Assembly: GCF_028583425.1 (NCBI RefSeq)
Contig: NC_072795.1
Location: 68,338,001 to 68,402,000 of the forward strand
DNA: 64,000 nt
Direction: 5' to 3'
Source: Eublepharis macularius
Taxonomy: Eukaryota; Chordata; Lepidosauria; Squamata; Eublepharidae
Shown here: positions 34,771-46,450 of the stretch, piece after piece
How positions within the stretch are numbered: position 1 is the first letter of the stretch
Layout: every line of letters starts with the position of its first letter
Translations under genes and position numbers: made by a program
Notes under the pieces: model-generated
Seen by the model: the letters and a program-made list of their open reading frames with translations, nothing else
The model's database searches: none
What the model was told of the DNA's origin: nothing

Positions 34771-35605
34771 AAGTCTTGGGCTGGATGTAAGAACAGTCTT
34801 CCGCTAAGAGCCTTTCTCCAGTGAAGGAAGAGCTCCCTTTCCTAGTGAAATAGTGTCTTTGGATCCAAATCCATTGTGCCACAGATGTTTGGTATGTGAT
34901 GGCTCTCACCCATGTATGTTGCCATTTGCTGTTGCAGTCATGGAGTGCTGAATGTTTATGTTTAACTCACCTGAGCATTGCCTATACTTTGTGTAGTCTT
35001 GTAATACCTGTGGAGCCTGTACAATTGTAAGTAAACTGGCAATGACAAAGAGCAGTTTCTGAGAGGATTTATGGTGCTAGAACCAAGGAAGCAACCACCC
35101 ACTCCCATTTTGTTAAGCCAAAACAACTAGAACAGAGCCAGCCACGTGGCCCAATTACATCACAAGCCACTAAGTTTTCTTTGTGCTCTGACTCTCACGG
35201 CCAGACTACATGAGTTATGGGAGACACTTTGTCAGCAATCACCTAACTTTTTGGGCTAAACTGGGGAGCTGTGAATTGGATCATAGTAGAAGGGAAAGGG
35301 TGCTGTTTGAACAGTTTTTTCTGGTCCAAATCCACCCCAGATTTTTCTCTACTTGTGGAAACAGCTAGTATGAGTGTGTGTGTGTGTGGGGGGGGGTTGA
35401 TGAGAAAAATAGCCTTCAGGGGGGAGGATAAAGTACCCCATCCCTTCTATTATGATCACATTCACAACACTTAAAAGCAAAAATGAAAACACCAGGAAAA
35501 CTGCTCGTGCCATTGTCTGCTTCTTGTCAAATTTGGCCTCCAAAGAGAAAACTATGTTTGGTAATAGATGGGAGGCAGGGTTTAATAGATGGGGAAGGGG
35601 GCATG

Positions 35606-35828
35606 GCTCAGTGGTAGAGCATTTGCTTGGCATGCAGAAGGTCCCAGTTTCAATCCCTGACATCTTCAGCTGAAAGGCTCAGGAAAGAGGTGATGTGAAA
35701 GGCCTTGATCCGAGACCCTGGAGAACTGCTGCCAGTCCATGTAGATAGTACAGACCTGGATGGATCAATGGTCTGATTCATTATAAGGCAGCTTCATGTG
35801 CTCGTGTGTGTGCAGATGTTCCTCTGTA
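35606..35828 (+). repeat. tRNA-derived SINE (tRNA-Ala-like head), best copy
   Basis: GGCTCAGTGGTAGAGCATTT carries the A box and GTTTCAATCC the B box of a tRNA-Ala-like head. The body is GAGACCCTGGAGAACTGCTG and GGATCAATGGTCTGATTCAT, and the end AGGCAGCTTCATGTGCTC. Confidence 0.8.
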
Positions 35829-36533
35829 TAACACATTTCCTCCACCTGGACAATTAAATGTCAGGGAGAAGGGTCCTGGCTTTCAGTGAGGCTTATCGCT
35901 TCATTGAGAACCAAGCGTTTATCTCCCGTGAGTAATGGCATTATCAAATGTTGTACATCAACAACTCAGCTATTGCTTGCAGGCCTTTCCCTTATAGCCT
36001 GGAGTTTTATGCTCCTCCTGTCCTTGTGGAACTGCCATAAACTTAAGTTTTCATGCTGTTTCTCTAAAGGACCCCTCACCCTACAAAGGATATCCACAAG
36101 GTTTGGGAAAACAGGTAGCCGCACAATAGGATCAGCATCCTGATTCTGGAGAGTCCTGCCCCACAGCCTGCTCACATCAGCATCAACAGTGAGCTTTGTC
36201 CTGTGGGAAGGAACCCAAGAAAGTATCAGAGACTAGCCGACATCACAGTCGATGCTTTCCCTGGACAGACTCTTCACAAAAACTGCCCAGGGTCATTTGA
36301 GCAGCTGCTCTGTGTTTATCAGAGCACAGCCACCATGAAATCATCCCTGGATCAGCTGCTAGCATATTTAGCTAGGAGGTAGCTCATTTAGGCTGATTTT
36401 GTAATATCTGAAACAAGATCCTTTCCCTTCCTCCATTAGCAGATGTATAATACTGCCCTAAAAACACAATCTCTTTCAGGCAGCTTTTGCGTATCCTTCA
36501 ACACATTCCTGAAATTTTGTCACAGTGTATCAT
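35829..36533. other. Intergenic, nothing recognised
   Basis: No gene or repeat recognised between the SINE and the AAAG array. Confidence 0.3.
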
Positions 36534-36649
<116 letters not shown>

Positions 36650-37329
36650 CGCTCCTCTATCGGTACTGTAACTTTCTTGCTGGTTTGTGGTGCCCTCTAG
36701 TGACTTTGAAATACTGGTTTTCTGCTTCTGGTTTAAACCCAAAGCTTCTGCTATGCCACCAATAGATGTTTGGCCATGAACAGCTTTCCGTCTTACCTCT
36801 TTTGTGCCTTTCTCTTTAGAACTTTGGTCTGCTTTGTGTCTTTCATAATTATTGAAGACTTGGCAGGTGGCCTTTATGGGAAGGATCATTGTAAATGGCC
36901 AGGGTTTCTAAATCTGACTTTGACTACACCTGCTGCTGAGACAAAGGCAGAGGGATGATCCATCCTTCCTGATTTAACAGGGAACAAACCTAATAAAAGT
37001 AATTCTGAGCCTATAAGATGTACCACTGAGCCACGTCTTAGTCTTGCCATCAGTCTAGTTTGATCCCAGCAGCCATCTAATTTGTGGTGTCTCTCCAGCA
37101 TCTTCTTTTTTTCGGACTGATTCCATGTATGTTCCATGTTTGCTTGTTTTACTCCATTTTAGTGACTTTATTTTCTTCCCATTCAAAAGGAATGAAGAAC
37201 TCTTCTGGACAGGTGTCCTGCATGCAGCCATCATGATATCTGACCTACTGCAGGACTTCCTTGCTCAAAAAGTACTCCCAACGAGCTCTCTGCAGTGTTA
37301 CCTGCTTTCTGTTCACTCACAGTCCATCA
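36650..37329. other. CALHM1 3' flank
   Basis: The right part should be CALHM1 3' UTR. No other gene recognised. Confidence 0.4.
37167..37172 (-). terminator. CALHM1: Candidate CALHM1 poly(A) signal
   Basis: Minus-strand AATAAA about 158 bases past the CALHM1 stop, the nearest canonical hexamer. Confidence 0.4.
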
Positions 37330-37782
37330 TCAGACTTTGCTGTAGTAGGTGACATACTCTTTCCTGGGGACATGAGGGTTTATGATTTCTCCCATCCAGC
37401 CATTCTGTAGCACCTCCTGGTTGAGGCATAGTGGGGGCTTACACTTATGCCAGTTCTTCAGAAGCTTGTTCATAGTCCTTTGATCCATAATGCCCAATAG
37501 TTTTTCCTTCTCTTCCCCAGCTTCTGAAGATGCCTTCTCAGGAAAGTGTGAGTGGCCCATGCCCAGGTCCTTGTTCATGCCTTCAAAAAATTGCTGGATG
37601 CAAACTTTGGCAAAGCTTTTTGCATGCTCTGTACAGGTCTCATCAAAGAGCTTGCGTTCAATGTCGATGTAGTGCGACCAGTACTTGCTCTTCAAGAAGG
37701 CAGCCTGAGTGAAGCAGGGACGTAAAGATCGAACAAGGAATGCCAACAAGGTCATCAGAAGCACAAAGGACCAGCCCATTGC
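37330..37782 (-). CDS. CALHM1: CALHM1 coding exon 2
   Basis: The acceptor GGTTTTCCCATTCAG leads into [20 protein letters not shown] (fourth helix); the exon ends [10 protein letters not shown] and a stop at 37330-37332. It is shorter than human mainly in the low-complexity stretch after HSHFPEK. Confidence 0.95.
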   Translation of the reverse strand, partial: AMGWSFVLLMTLLAFLVRSLRPCFTQAAFLKSKYWSHYIDIERKLFDETCTEHAKSFAKVCIQQFFEGMNKDLGMGHSHFPEKASSEAGEEKEKLLGIMDQRTMNKLLKNWHKCKPPLCLNQEVLQNGWMGEIINPHVPRKEYVTYYSKV

Positions 37783-40700
37783 CTGAATGGGAAAACCAAA
37801 CTAGTCATAACATAGTGGGGAAATAGTCAGGATAGAAATCAGCACCAGGCCGTACGAGGCACAATAAGACATTGCAATGATGAATTCAGGGAATCTTACA
37901 GCTGCTATAGCAGCCTGAGTGGGGAAATTGTTAATTGTGGGGCCTCTATCAGGCTCATGACTCAAACACAGTTGCATGCTGGAGGCCTTATTGTGAAAAC
38001 CAGAATCTCCACACAGGCAGTCATACTATGATACTATAATTTCACTGATGGCTAAAGCATTTTTTGTCCAGCTATGTATCCACTGAGGACTCAGAAAATT
38101 GTGTGGGGCAGCTGTTATATGTGAATTGGCTATTAGATTAATTCTGGGGCTCCTGAGTAGAGATGGGCACAAACAGCAATATGAACTAAAAAAAACCACA
38201 AACAGCCCAATCTGCTGTTTGCGAACAAGCTGTTCGTGAGGCCCCATTCTAAACGAACAGGTGCTTGTTGCAAGCCTCGTTCGTTGCTGTTTGTTGCTGT
38301 TCGTCAAGCCTGACTGCCTGGCACCTGCAATCAATTCCCTTAGCAACTTAGGCAGGGATTGTCTGAACTCTGTCTGAACTCCTGCTGTTGCCCTGGAAAC
38401 CCCAATCTAAACCCAATTTAGCTTGATAGGCAGGTCTTCCTTCCAAATGTGGACTGGAGCTCCCAATTTGTTACAAGAGGAAAAGACCAGGGGGGATGGG
38501 GGCTCCCAGCTCTGGCTTTCAGGGAGAGACAGCTGCTGTTAGAGAGACAAGGTGAGTGCATTGGAGCTGGAATTTTCTTTGTGTGTAGTGGGATAGGGAT
38601 CTACTTCTTCAGGTTCCTGGGCTGCTGCCAGGCTCTGGGGCCAAGCTATTATTTATTATTGGTACCTTTCCTGCTGCCTACTCAGGTAGGGTTTCTGGGA
38701 GTGATGCAGTAGGGATTTACCCCTTCAAGTTCCAGGGCTGCTGCCAGGCTCTGGGGCCAAGCTATTATTTATTATTGGTACATTTCCTGCTGCCCGCTCA
38801 GGTAGGGTTTCTGAGAGTGGTGCAGTAGGGATCTTGATGGCTGCAGGAGAGCCTGCTGGCCCCATGAACAACAAACATGTTTGTGTTCGTCAGTGTTCAT
38901 TGTTCGTTGTTCGTGGATGGCAACGAACAACGAACACCATGTTTGGTTTTTTTCTGTTTGTGCCCATGTCTACTCCTGAGTCCTGACTCAAAGTTTATGC
39001 TCATAAGTTTTGTGTGGCGAAGCAGGGCCTTCCTGGATGACTGCCTAGCACCAGGCTTGTTGTTTTTCTGGTGCCAGATAAACACTGTATGTTCTTCCAA
39101 GCTTTTATGGGAATGATTCTCCCTACCCAGTTTTCAAAATGGTCTGTGCTGATTTATGGTTGTATGATTTGTTTTGTTATATTTAATTTCTATCTTATGT
39201 TGTTTTAATTTTTCTAAGAATTTTATCTTTTATTATTATAATTGTAATTGTTTTATATGATATATACTGTCCTGGGAACCAGTTTTTATTTAGTATTTGT
39301 CTTTGGTTGAGGGGTAATATACAAATATTCAAATCTCGAATTTACATTCAAATTCATTTTTAGATTTTAGCTTGCCAGCCAGTGTGGTGTAGTTAGAGTG
39401 CTGGACTAGGTTCTGGGAGACGCAGGATTGAATCTCTGCTCTGTCATGGACGTTCACTTGTGACCTTGGGCCCATCACTCTCTCTCTGCCCAACCTACTT
39501 CAAAGGGTTGTTACGGAAATACAGTGGAGGAGTGGAAAATGATGTAAGCTGTTTTGGGTCCCTACTGGGGAGAAGGCAAGTAAATAAATTTGGGGATTTT
39601 AATTTTAAATTCATAAACATAGTAACATACACACAGTGTAATCCTAAGAAGTTACTCTAGTCTAAGCCCATTGAAATTAGACTTCAACTGAAATCAGAAT
39701 TAGACTGGAGTAACTCTGCCTAGGAATGCACTGACAAAGTAATACCAGGTTTATATCTTTTAATTCACACATTTCCACACACGGAGACACCTTTTGGACA
39801 GGAAGCCTTTAGACTTTGCCTTGAGACTTGAGCTACAGAGGAAACTGCTAAGGGGCTTCCCTGGATTTTGCCTTGACACTTAGCAGGTTCCTCCTATGTA
39901 TTTGTGCCCATGTTCTAAGCATTACTTCACTAGCCTTTCAAAATGGAGGTGAATGAGGTGAAAACAATATTATAGTTATGTGGCTTGCAGCAAAGTCACC
40001 ACACACTTATCCATTACATGTGGACTAGATTGTAGATCCATTACATGTGGACTAGAAATGGGGGATTGCAGGATTATCCTACACAAACTAAAGATAAAAT
40101 TAAGGAATGAAACCAGTTTGAATTCTTCTAATTTAGTGAAAAATAGTGATTTAGTCTGATTTTTTTTTTAAAAGTTCATGTTTCATCTCTTCTTTTGGTA
40201 TGCCCCAAACTGGGGTGACAAATGGAACGTGATCCCAATCTAAAAGGTGATCCAACCACCAGTATGATGAGAACACTAGTTATCAAATCAGATTTTTGAG
40301 TGGCTTTTACATCATTCCCAGGTGAAACCTGGAAGGAATTTGCATCTTTTTAAAGATGCAGGGAACAAATATATACTGAACACAGCAACTACCGGAAGGG
40401 ACAGTGTTTATCTGCTTGTCTTAGCTTAGGTTCATTAGATATAAATTTGGCTGTGTTTGCATGGCAAATAAAATATGGCAGGATGATTTTGGTGGGCAGC
40501 AAGTTAATTATAGGAATCTTTCCTCCTCCATCTGTCTTTTGTAATTCATGTATTTTACCAAAAATGGGCTTATTAGAATAAGCAATCAAGATTTAATATT
40601 TGTGGGATTATTGTATGTGTGAACTCTCTCATTGTAGAACAGGCACACTTTAAGAAGTGTAAGTAGTAACTATAGGTTGAAAAGAGTATCCTCTGTGCAA

Positions 40701-41504
40701 CAGTTTATAGTCTGTGAAGAAAGAATGAGAACAACAGCTCCCCCTTCCCGCCCCAACAGTAAATAATTACACCTTGCTCTTGCAAGTTGAGGTGATTCTC
40801 TCTTTATGAAACATGCTAACATGATGTATGACTACAAATAAGCACAATTGCCTCACCCATCTGGTGTACTTTCATTCTTTCGAATCATACAAGATGCCAT
40901 CTTTCTAACAGCAAATTGGTTTAAGGCAGTTCCTGCAATCATTGTTTTTGCTTACCTGGGAAATACAGCGCAGGTACCTGATTGCCACTTCTCTGGCTAT
41001 AAGTTCCTGTCCACTGTAAATTTCTGTACAGGGAATCTGGGCCAGAATCCTTCTCATTGCCTTCTCAGATAGGCCTGTGTAGCTGACATTCCCCAGCTTC
41101 TCTATGGGCACAGAGGTGCAGAAGGCACACACAAAGCACTCTCCATCAAGCAGTGTGACAGAAATCCAGACAGCAGGAGCAATCATGGCCCGCTGCGCCA
41201 TGGAGCAGAACATGTAACGCAAGACAGCAGGGTCTTTCTGCCGTTTTCCTGTGGGTCTTTTCCATTCTTCTGCTAACATGGAGACATTGTTGTTCATCAC
41301 GAAGCCCAGTAAGAACAAGACAAGAGGTGGCACAAACAAGATACCCATCCCATAGGCCAGATTATAGTCTGGTAAACATGGGCACTTGAAATCAAAAGCC
41401 ACATACATCTGTGCACTGGCAAGAGCCATGATGCCACAGATTCCGTTCATGAATGACTCCTGGTTGGACTGGAGGAACTGGAAGATCATTCGGAATTTAT
41501 CCAT
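37330..41504 (-). CDS. CALHM1: CALHM1, calcium homeostasis modulator 1
   Basis: Pore subunit of a voltage- and Ca2+-gated plasma-membrane channel that passes ions and ATP; with CALHM3 it is the taste-cell purinergic release channel. Two exons (41504-40956, 37782-37330) give 333 residues against 346 in human. The start [20 protein letters not shown] was chosen by homology; human has one extra Met, and the 24 in-frame residues upstream are unlike the family. Conserved: C41 and C43 (FKCPC), Asp120 (LLDG, human Asp121), C126, C159, the NVS sequon at 139, and four membrane helices with the fourth beginning [12 protein letters not shown]. The tail keeps [20 protein letters not shown] and ends YSKV. 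The residue at human Pro86 is Thr85 here. The intron (3173 bases, phase 0) holds an 815-bp transposon and other repeats. Confidence 0.96.
38158..38972. mobile_element. hAT-type non-autonomous transposon in the CALHM1 intron
   Basis: The perfect 8-bp duplication CTCCTGAG (38150-38157, 38973-38980) flanks terminal inverted repeats TAGAGATGGGCACAAAC and GTTTGTGCCCATGTCTA. It is 815 bases without a transposase. The subterminal regions are rich in GTTCGTTGTTCG-type motifs, and the middle holds two 116-bp tandem copies. Confidence 0.88.
38597..38828. repeat. Two-copy 116-bp tandem repeat inside the hAT element
   Basis: Copies 38597-38712 and 38713-38828 share GGGCTGCTGCCAGGCTCTGG, GGCCAAGCTATTATTTATTA and CAGGTAGGGTTTCTG with few differences. 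Confidence 0.88.
39130..39330 (+). repeat. LINE 3' UTR-like stretch
   Basis: T-rich TTATGTTGTTTTAATTTTTC ... TATATACTGTCCTGGGAACC ... GAGGGGTAATATACAAATAT matches the end pattern of squamate CR1/L2 LINEs, old and diverged. Confidence 0.45.
39372..39595 (+). repeat. tRNA-derived SINE in the CALHM1 intron
   Basis: GTGTGGTGTAGTTAGAGTGC (A box), CAGGATTGAATCTCTGC (B box), GTGACCTTGGGCCCATCACT, CCAACCTACTTCAAAGGGTT, GGGGAGAAGGCAAGTAAATA. Confidence 0.8.
39634..39733. repeat. 100-bp palindromic repeat
   Basis: CAGTGTAATCCTAAGAAGTT and its imperfect complement at the right end (AACTCTGCCTAGGAATGCAC) make nearly the whole unit a hairpin around AGCCCATTGAAATTAGACTT. Full or half copies also lie near 29807, 32451, 43763 and 61247. 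Confidence 0.65.
39734..40955. other. CALHM1: CALHM1 intron, 5' part
   Basis: A short direct repeat ATCCATTACATGTGGACTAG at 40009 and 40036 is the only structure seen. Confidence 0.35.
40956..41504 (-). CDS. CALHM1: CALHM1 coding exon 1
   Basis: 183 codons from ATG (41504-41502) to RYLRCISQ, then donor GTAAGC on the minus strand. Confidence 0.95.
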
Positions 41505-44059
41505 CCTGTCTGTCACTTTCTGAACACTTTTACCACAATAGAAGTAGAGATCTTGTCTCTTTTTTTCTTGGAACAAATTTTAAAACAAACTTCAGTATTG
41601 TCTTGCCACTGTCTCTATTTGTTCCAGCTTGTGAAATTACCCAATGTTTCCCCGTATTTATTCCTTGTCACTTAAAGAAAACAACAGTATCTTTACCTTA
41701 CTAATGAATCACTGATCCTCCCAGCTTGACTTGGTCTGCGTTGCATCCCCTCCTGTAAAAAGTTATTAATGTGCCATTGTCACAAGTGTCTTGGTTTGGT
41801 ACACCTGATACATGTCTGTTTGAGAAGACCATTTCTCGCTCTCTCTAAAAACCTTGGATCCTTGATGGTGCGTATTTGTGGAAATAGAGGTTCTGACTAG
41901 TTCTTTAGAACACGTAGCTGGCAGTCTTTATTTGGAACAGGAAAAGGATCTCTCTGATTACTGCGAGTCTGTTTGCAAATGCAGCATGCTCCTCCCACAG
42001 CCTTCAGAAAATGGGACAGCTGTGCCCCACCTTTGTAAGTTTACCTGGGAAAGAAAAATGAGCTCAAGTATGCAAAGATCAATGTGGGTGGGATCCATGC
42101 TGTGGAAGAAGATGCGGGTAACAGAAAAAGAACACAGGGATTTCCCAACCCCTCTTTGTTTTTGAAATTCCAAAATTCATCTGTATATTGAACTCTGGGT
42201 GGGGCTGTATTATATGACTCAGGAGCAGGAGTGACAATCCTTTTCATGGTAAAATGTTCTACATCAGTACAACAGCATAGTACTACTTATCATGGCAAGA
42301 ATGCAAAACTTTCAGTACACAGATTGAGGATGATCTGAATAACATTGTGAAACTGCACTTTAGCAGAACCAAGAAAAAATCCCCAGGGTTCTGTCTGTCT
42401 CATAGCATTGCCGTGCTGCCTTTATTTTCTTCTTGGAAGTGCTATCTTTTAGTCAGAAGCTGATTTTACAAACCTGCATCCAACGAAGGCCCTAAGCAAC
42501 ATGCTTGGATGCTTTCCAGCTCACTCTTTTCCTATGATTTGATACCATTATCCTGGGAAGAAAGCACATTATCAGGCAGGCTTGTGATGTAGAAGTGAGG
42601 GAGGAGAGATTTGCACAAAGTGGGTTCTAGAGACTGGAGGAACAGGCAATGAGCTGTGAGCTGGGGACATTAAAGGAGAACTCACATAGTAAAATGCTTC
42701 ATGGTATTGCACAGAATTGGGTTTGAGCTATCTTATTTCAAATACAGACAATAGTCAAAGAGAACAGGATTTTTTTTAAAAAAACTATTTAATTCTTTTG
42801 ATAAACAATTTTCCACAGACCAGCATATTGCAGCAGTAAAAATCTACAAGAAATACTGTTAACAAAAAGGAGGAGAAAGAGGACAACACTGAACAAGACG
42901 AAGAGAACAAGAAGCTGATTTTCTGGAGAAGAGACAATATGAGACATAATAAACATGAAATCCACATGAATCACCGAACTCAGAGTTCCAAAATAACATT
43001 ACAGGAAATCTATCAAATCATGTAATCATTCTTTATTGCTGAAACATTGTAGCAGTTTTAGAAGCAATAAATAAAGCCAGAGGTACAAGTGACGTTTCCA
43101 GCGTTAGCAACAAGTCTCTGCTGGAAACTAAATGTCCAGCATCACTGCCTTACTTAATAACTAAAATGGCTTTTTCTTCATTTTGCATTTGTACATTTCT
43201 GCTGCTTAAGAGTTTAAAAATATCCTTCTATGGAAATCAGTATGCAAATTGGACACACATCTAACTCATCAGCAGCCTACTTATTAGGAAAATAGCCAAT
43301 TTGATTAAACTATGTGGGGAATATATAAGGACAGATACTTGATCTCTATTCTCCATTTAACATTAAATTAAAACAGTCCCCAAGTATAAGAGGGAGGTTA
43401 TGTGTGACAATTGTAAGACATCCATTGAATAAAACTTCCACAGAGGTGCTGCAGTTAAAAATGCAGAAATCTACTTTTGGTCTCTTCAAAAGTTTTAATG
43501 TGCTTCATCTTATCTTTAATTCCATGTATATATTCAGAGCAGCAAAAACATAGACATCAATGTGATTGAATTAATTTAGGGATTCCCCCCACCCCATTTA
43601 AAAACATAAAAGTTCTTAGCAATATATTCAGTAATTTTATTCCCACAATAAAATCAGAGTTTGACAATAAAAAACTTAACTTTTTCTGCAGCTGATGCAA
43701 AAATTGCTGTAAAGAAGTGTGTATTATTTCCCCCTAAAATGGTGTAAATTTTGTAACAAAAGTTTTAATCTTAAGAACACTTCCCAGAGTAAGCCCAATT
43801 GAATAAAACAGGACTTAGTTCTGAGAAGACTTGCTTGGGATTGCCCCCAAAGTCACTCAGATTCAGCAGCAATAAAATGTAGTTGTGCTTGAGTTCATGT
43901 TGTGCATTTTTTGTGATTTTTTTTCATACGATAATTTGGCCACTTGTTCTACATCCATGAATATTTGCAAACAGTAATCTCAAAGATGCATTCCCCAAAT
44001 AATGTAGTGATGTGTTTTTTTGATCTCATGAGCAGAGGTAGTTGGTCCACTGAATACAT
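41505..44059. other. CALHM1 upstream and CALHM3-CALHM1 spacer
   Basis: Should contain the CALHM1 promoter and 5' UTR at its left end, but no core element is clear. A short-palindrome family fragment lies at 43763-43845. No other gene recognised. Confidence 0.35.
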
Positions 44060-44063
44060 GTGG

Positions 44064-44284
44064 TGGTGGAAAGTGTAGTCAAGTTGCAGCTGACTTACGG
44101 CAAACCCGTAGGGTTTTCAAGGCAAGAGACAAATAGAGGTGGTTTGCCATTGCCTGCCACTGCACAGAGACTCTGAACTTCCTTGATGGTCTCCCATCCA
44201 CCAACCAGGTCCGAATGTGCTTAGCTTCCAAGTTCTGATAAGATCAGGGTAGCCTAGGCCGACCAGGTCAGGCCAGTGAATACA
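44064..44284 (-). repeat. 5S rRNA-derived SINE
   Basis: Read on the minus strand: CCTAGGCTACCCTGATCTTA, TCAGAACTTGGAAGCTAAGC, TGGATGGGAGACC, GGCAATGGCAAACCACCTCT and the tail GTCAGCTGCAACTTGACTAC. The GGAAGCTAAGC and GGATGGGAGACC strings are those of the 5S rRNA promoter region. Confidence 0.85.
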
Positions 44285-44594
44285 TACTCTCTTACCTTCT
44301 GTAAGTGAAAATAAAGGCATAATTGTAACACTCTTCTATCATGTCAAGGATCACTGCATAGATTCTACCTCACCATCATTATCCACTGCTGAAGATTCTA
44401 TCCACTTATGCTGTATTAATTTACTCGTCAGTACCCTGTCCTCCACTGATCTAAACATCCAAGAAAGGTATGTTTTCACCATTATCATATATAATATAAA
44501 TACAGGCACATATGTAGGAAGGCCAACCCTTCTTCTACATGTGTATTATTCTACATTATCTCTCACATATTCCTTTCTTTTATATCTGAAATCA

Positions 44595-44758
44595 CTAACA
44601 ACGACAACATTCAATTTATATAGTGCCCTTCAGGACAACTTAACGCTCACTCAGAGCAGTTTACAAAGTGTGTTGTTATGTCATGACAATTACCTTGTGA
44701 GGTGGGTGGGGCTAAGAGAGATTTAAGAGAACTGTGACTGCCCCAAGGTCTCCACAAT
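44595..44758 (-). repeat. tRNA-derived SINE, 3' part only
   Basis: CAACAACGACAACATTCAAT, CCCTTCAGGACAACTTAACG and CCTTGTGAGGTGGGTGGGGC match the copies at 30849 and 59155; the tRNA head is missing. Confidence 0.75.
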
Positions 44759-45917
44759 GCTTACTGATGTATGGGCCTCTTGTTCTGTGGTTTCCAAAGG
44801 GAGGTACCCCTAGGCAGAGGAAAGAGCTGACAAAGTCACAGAATGGGGTGGAGAAGTGATTACAGCAGCAGCTGATTCTGAGACAAGTGCTTCTGCTCAT
44901 TTTATTATGTTCAGTTATGACTTTAGCAATAAGCTACAGAGCTGTGAACAAAACTCTGAAGGACAATTAACGTTCCCATGAGGTAGTAGTACTGAGCAGG
45001 CAATGAGCGAGTGTGGGTGAATGCTCAAATAAATGTAGCAACAACTTGCCAGATAAAAGAAAAAGGATTTTATTTTGACACCAACACAGAAAGCACAGGA
45101 GTCAGTTGACTCAGGCAAAACACAAAGGCAAAGAGCAATCAAAATATAAATGCATCAAATGAGCCAAATACATTCCCTAACCTAATCTAAAATATCTTGG
45201 GACCAGTGTGGCAAACAGCAGGATCCAGCTTTCCTCCTTGCTCCTCCAGCTCATCAGGGATAGAACAAAGAGCCAATGGCTGGGTGGTCCTTTTAATATA
45301 TTATTTGAATTATAGAACCTACTGGTTTATTTCCAGTGGGAATTTGGGGGAGAGGATAGAACCCATCCCCTCACACAAGGTCAACCGGGTTCCCAGGATC
45401 CAGAGGTGTTGTGGACCATTTGCTGGTTGCTCATGCTAACTGGCCAAAACTATTGTGTTTAGCAGACTTGTGGGTACCTATGCTATTCACAGCTACATGG
45501 TCCTCCTACCAGCCTGCCAACAACATTATGTGGCTTTGTGACACATGCACACAGTTCCATTTTAGAAACAGAAGAAAGGGATTTTAGGGAATGGAATGGG
45601 CATCATCACCACATAGACTCTCATTTCCTCCTATGAATTCAGCTCAGCACATACATCTCATCCCATGTTTCCTAGGCTCTCTAACTTTCAATGCATGCAC
45701 AGCCCAGTTTGATACATGATCCACAGCTGGTTCTTCTTTCACTTCCCTCTCCTAGTGCTTTTATTCTCTGGTCCAAACTGCAATTGTATCAAAGAATATA
45801 TCTCACCATTCCAATGACTAGAACCCGCCCCCCTCCCAAATGCTTTTCTCCATATTTTTGGTTTTAAAGTGATATCTCAGAGCCTCAAAGCATGGAGTTG
45901 AGCTATTGGCTACAGAG
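44759..45917. other. Intergenic, nothing recognised
   Basis: No gene or clear repeat. Confidence 0.3.
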
Positions 45918-46081
45918 CAGAGCTTTTTTTCAGCTGGAACGTGGTGGAACGGAGTTCTGGAACCTCTTGAAAATGGTCACATGGCTGGTGGCCCCACCCC
46001 CTGATCTCCAGACAGAGGGGAGTTTAGATTGCCCTCCGTGGAGGGGAGTTTAGATTGCCCTTCAGCTGAAAAAAAGCCCTG
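45918..46081. mobile_element. hAT-type MITE, short form
   Basis: The perfect 8-bp duplication CTACAGAG (45910-45917, 46082-46089) flanks CAGAGCTTTTTTTCAGCTGG and CAGCTGAAAAAAAGCCCTG. 164 bases that keep one arm of the family hairpin (GGTCACATGGCTGGTGGCCC, GATCTCCAGACAGAGGGGAG) and a 24-base duplicated GGAGGGGAGTTTAGATTGCC at the centre. Confidence 0.9.
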
Positions 46082-46250
46082 CTACAGAGGATTGTGGGTT
46101 CAAGAACCAGTGGTTGCAAACTGGAAGGAAACAAAAATAGAGTGGATATCAGAAAAGTTTTTCTATTAGTAGTGTAAAACAACCTAATGTTAACAACCTT
46201 AGCATTAGTAATTACCCAACCATGGCAAATAGCATCTACCACCAAATATT

Positions 46251-46450
46251 AATTAATTAATTAATTTTATAAGATTTATAGTCCTCCTTTCTCACTGAGA
46301 CTCAGGGCAGTTTATACAGTGTAAGATTAGTACAGTCAATTTCAAAGACATTTCCATAAACAATGCCATAGAGTAAATAAACACAAGTTTACAAAGACAG
46401 AGCATTAACAAGAATCCAATACAGAGTTGAAGAAATGCTGAAACAGCAAT
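46251..46450 (-). repeat. LINE-like 3' tail repeat
   Basis: TTATAGTCCTCCTTTCTCAC ... AACACAAGTTTACAAAGACA ... CCAATACAGAGTTGAAGAAA. Second copy of the family at 13527, better preserved. Confidence 0.55.

Noticed and set aside
35606-35680. tRNA gene
   Set aside because: The A and B boxes are present, but the body and tail match several other copies of a SINE and no acceptor-stem pairing is seen.
41505-41576. Upstream in-frame ATG for CALHM1 (adds 24 residues)
   Set aside because: CALHM1 proteins begin M(M)DKFRMIFQ; the added stretch shows no resemblance to the family.
44170-44280. 5S rRNA gene
   Set aside because: Only the promoter-like strings match; the flanks and tail are those of a SINE and recur at two other places.
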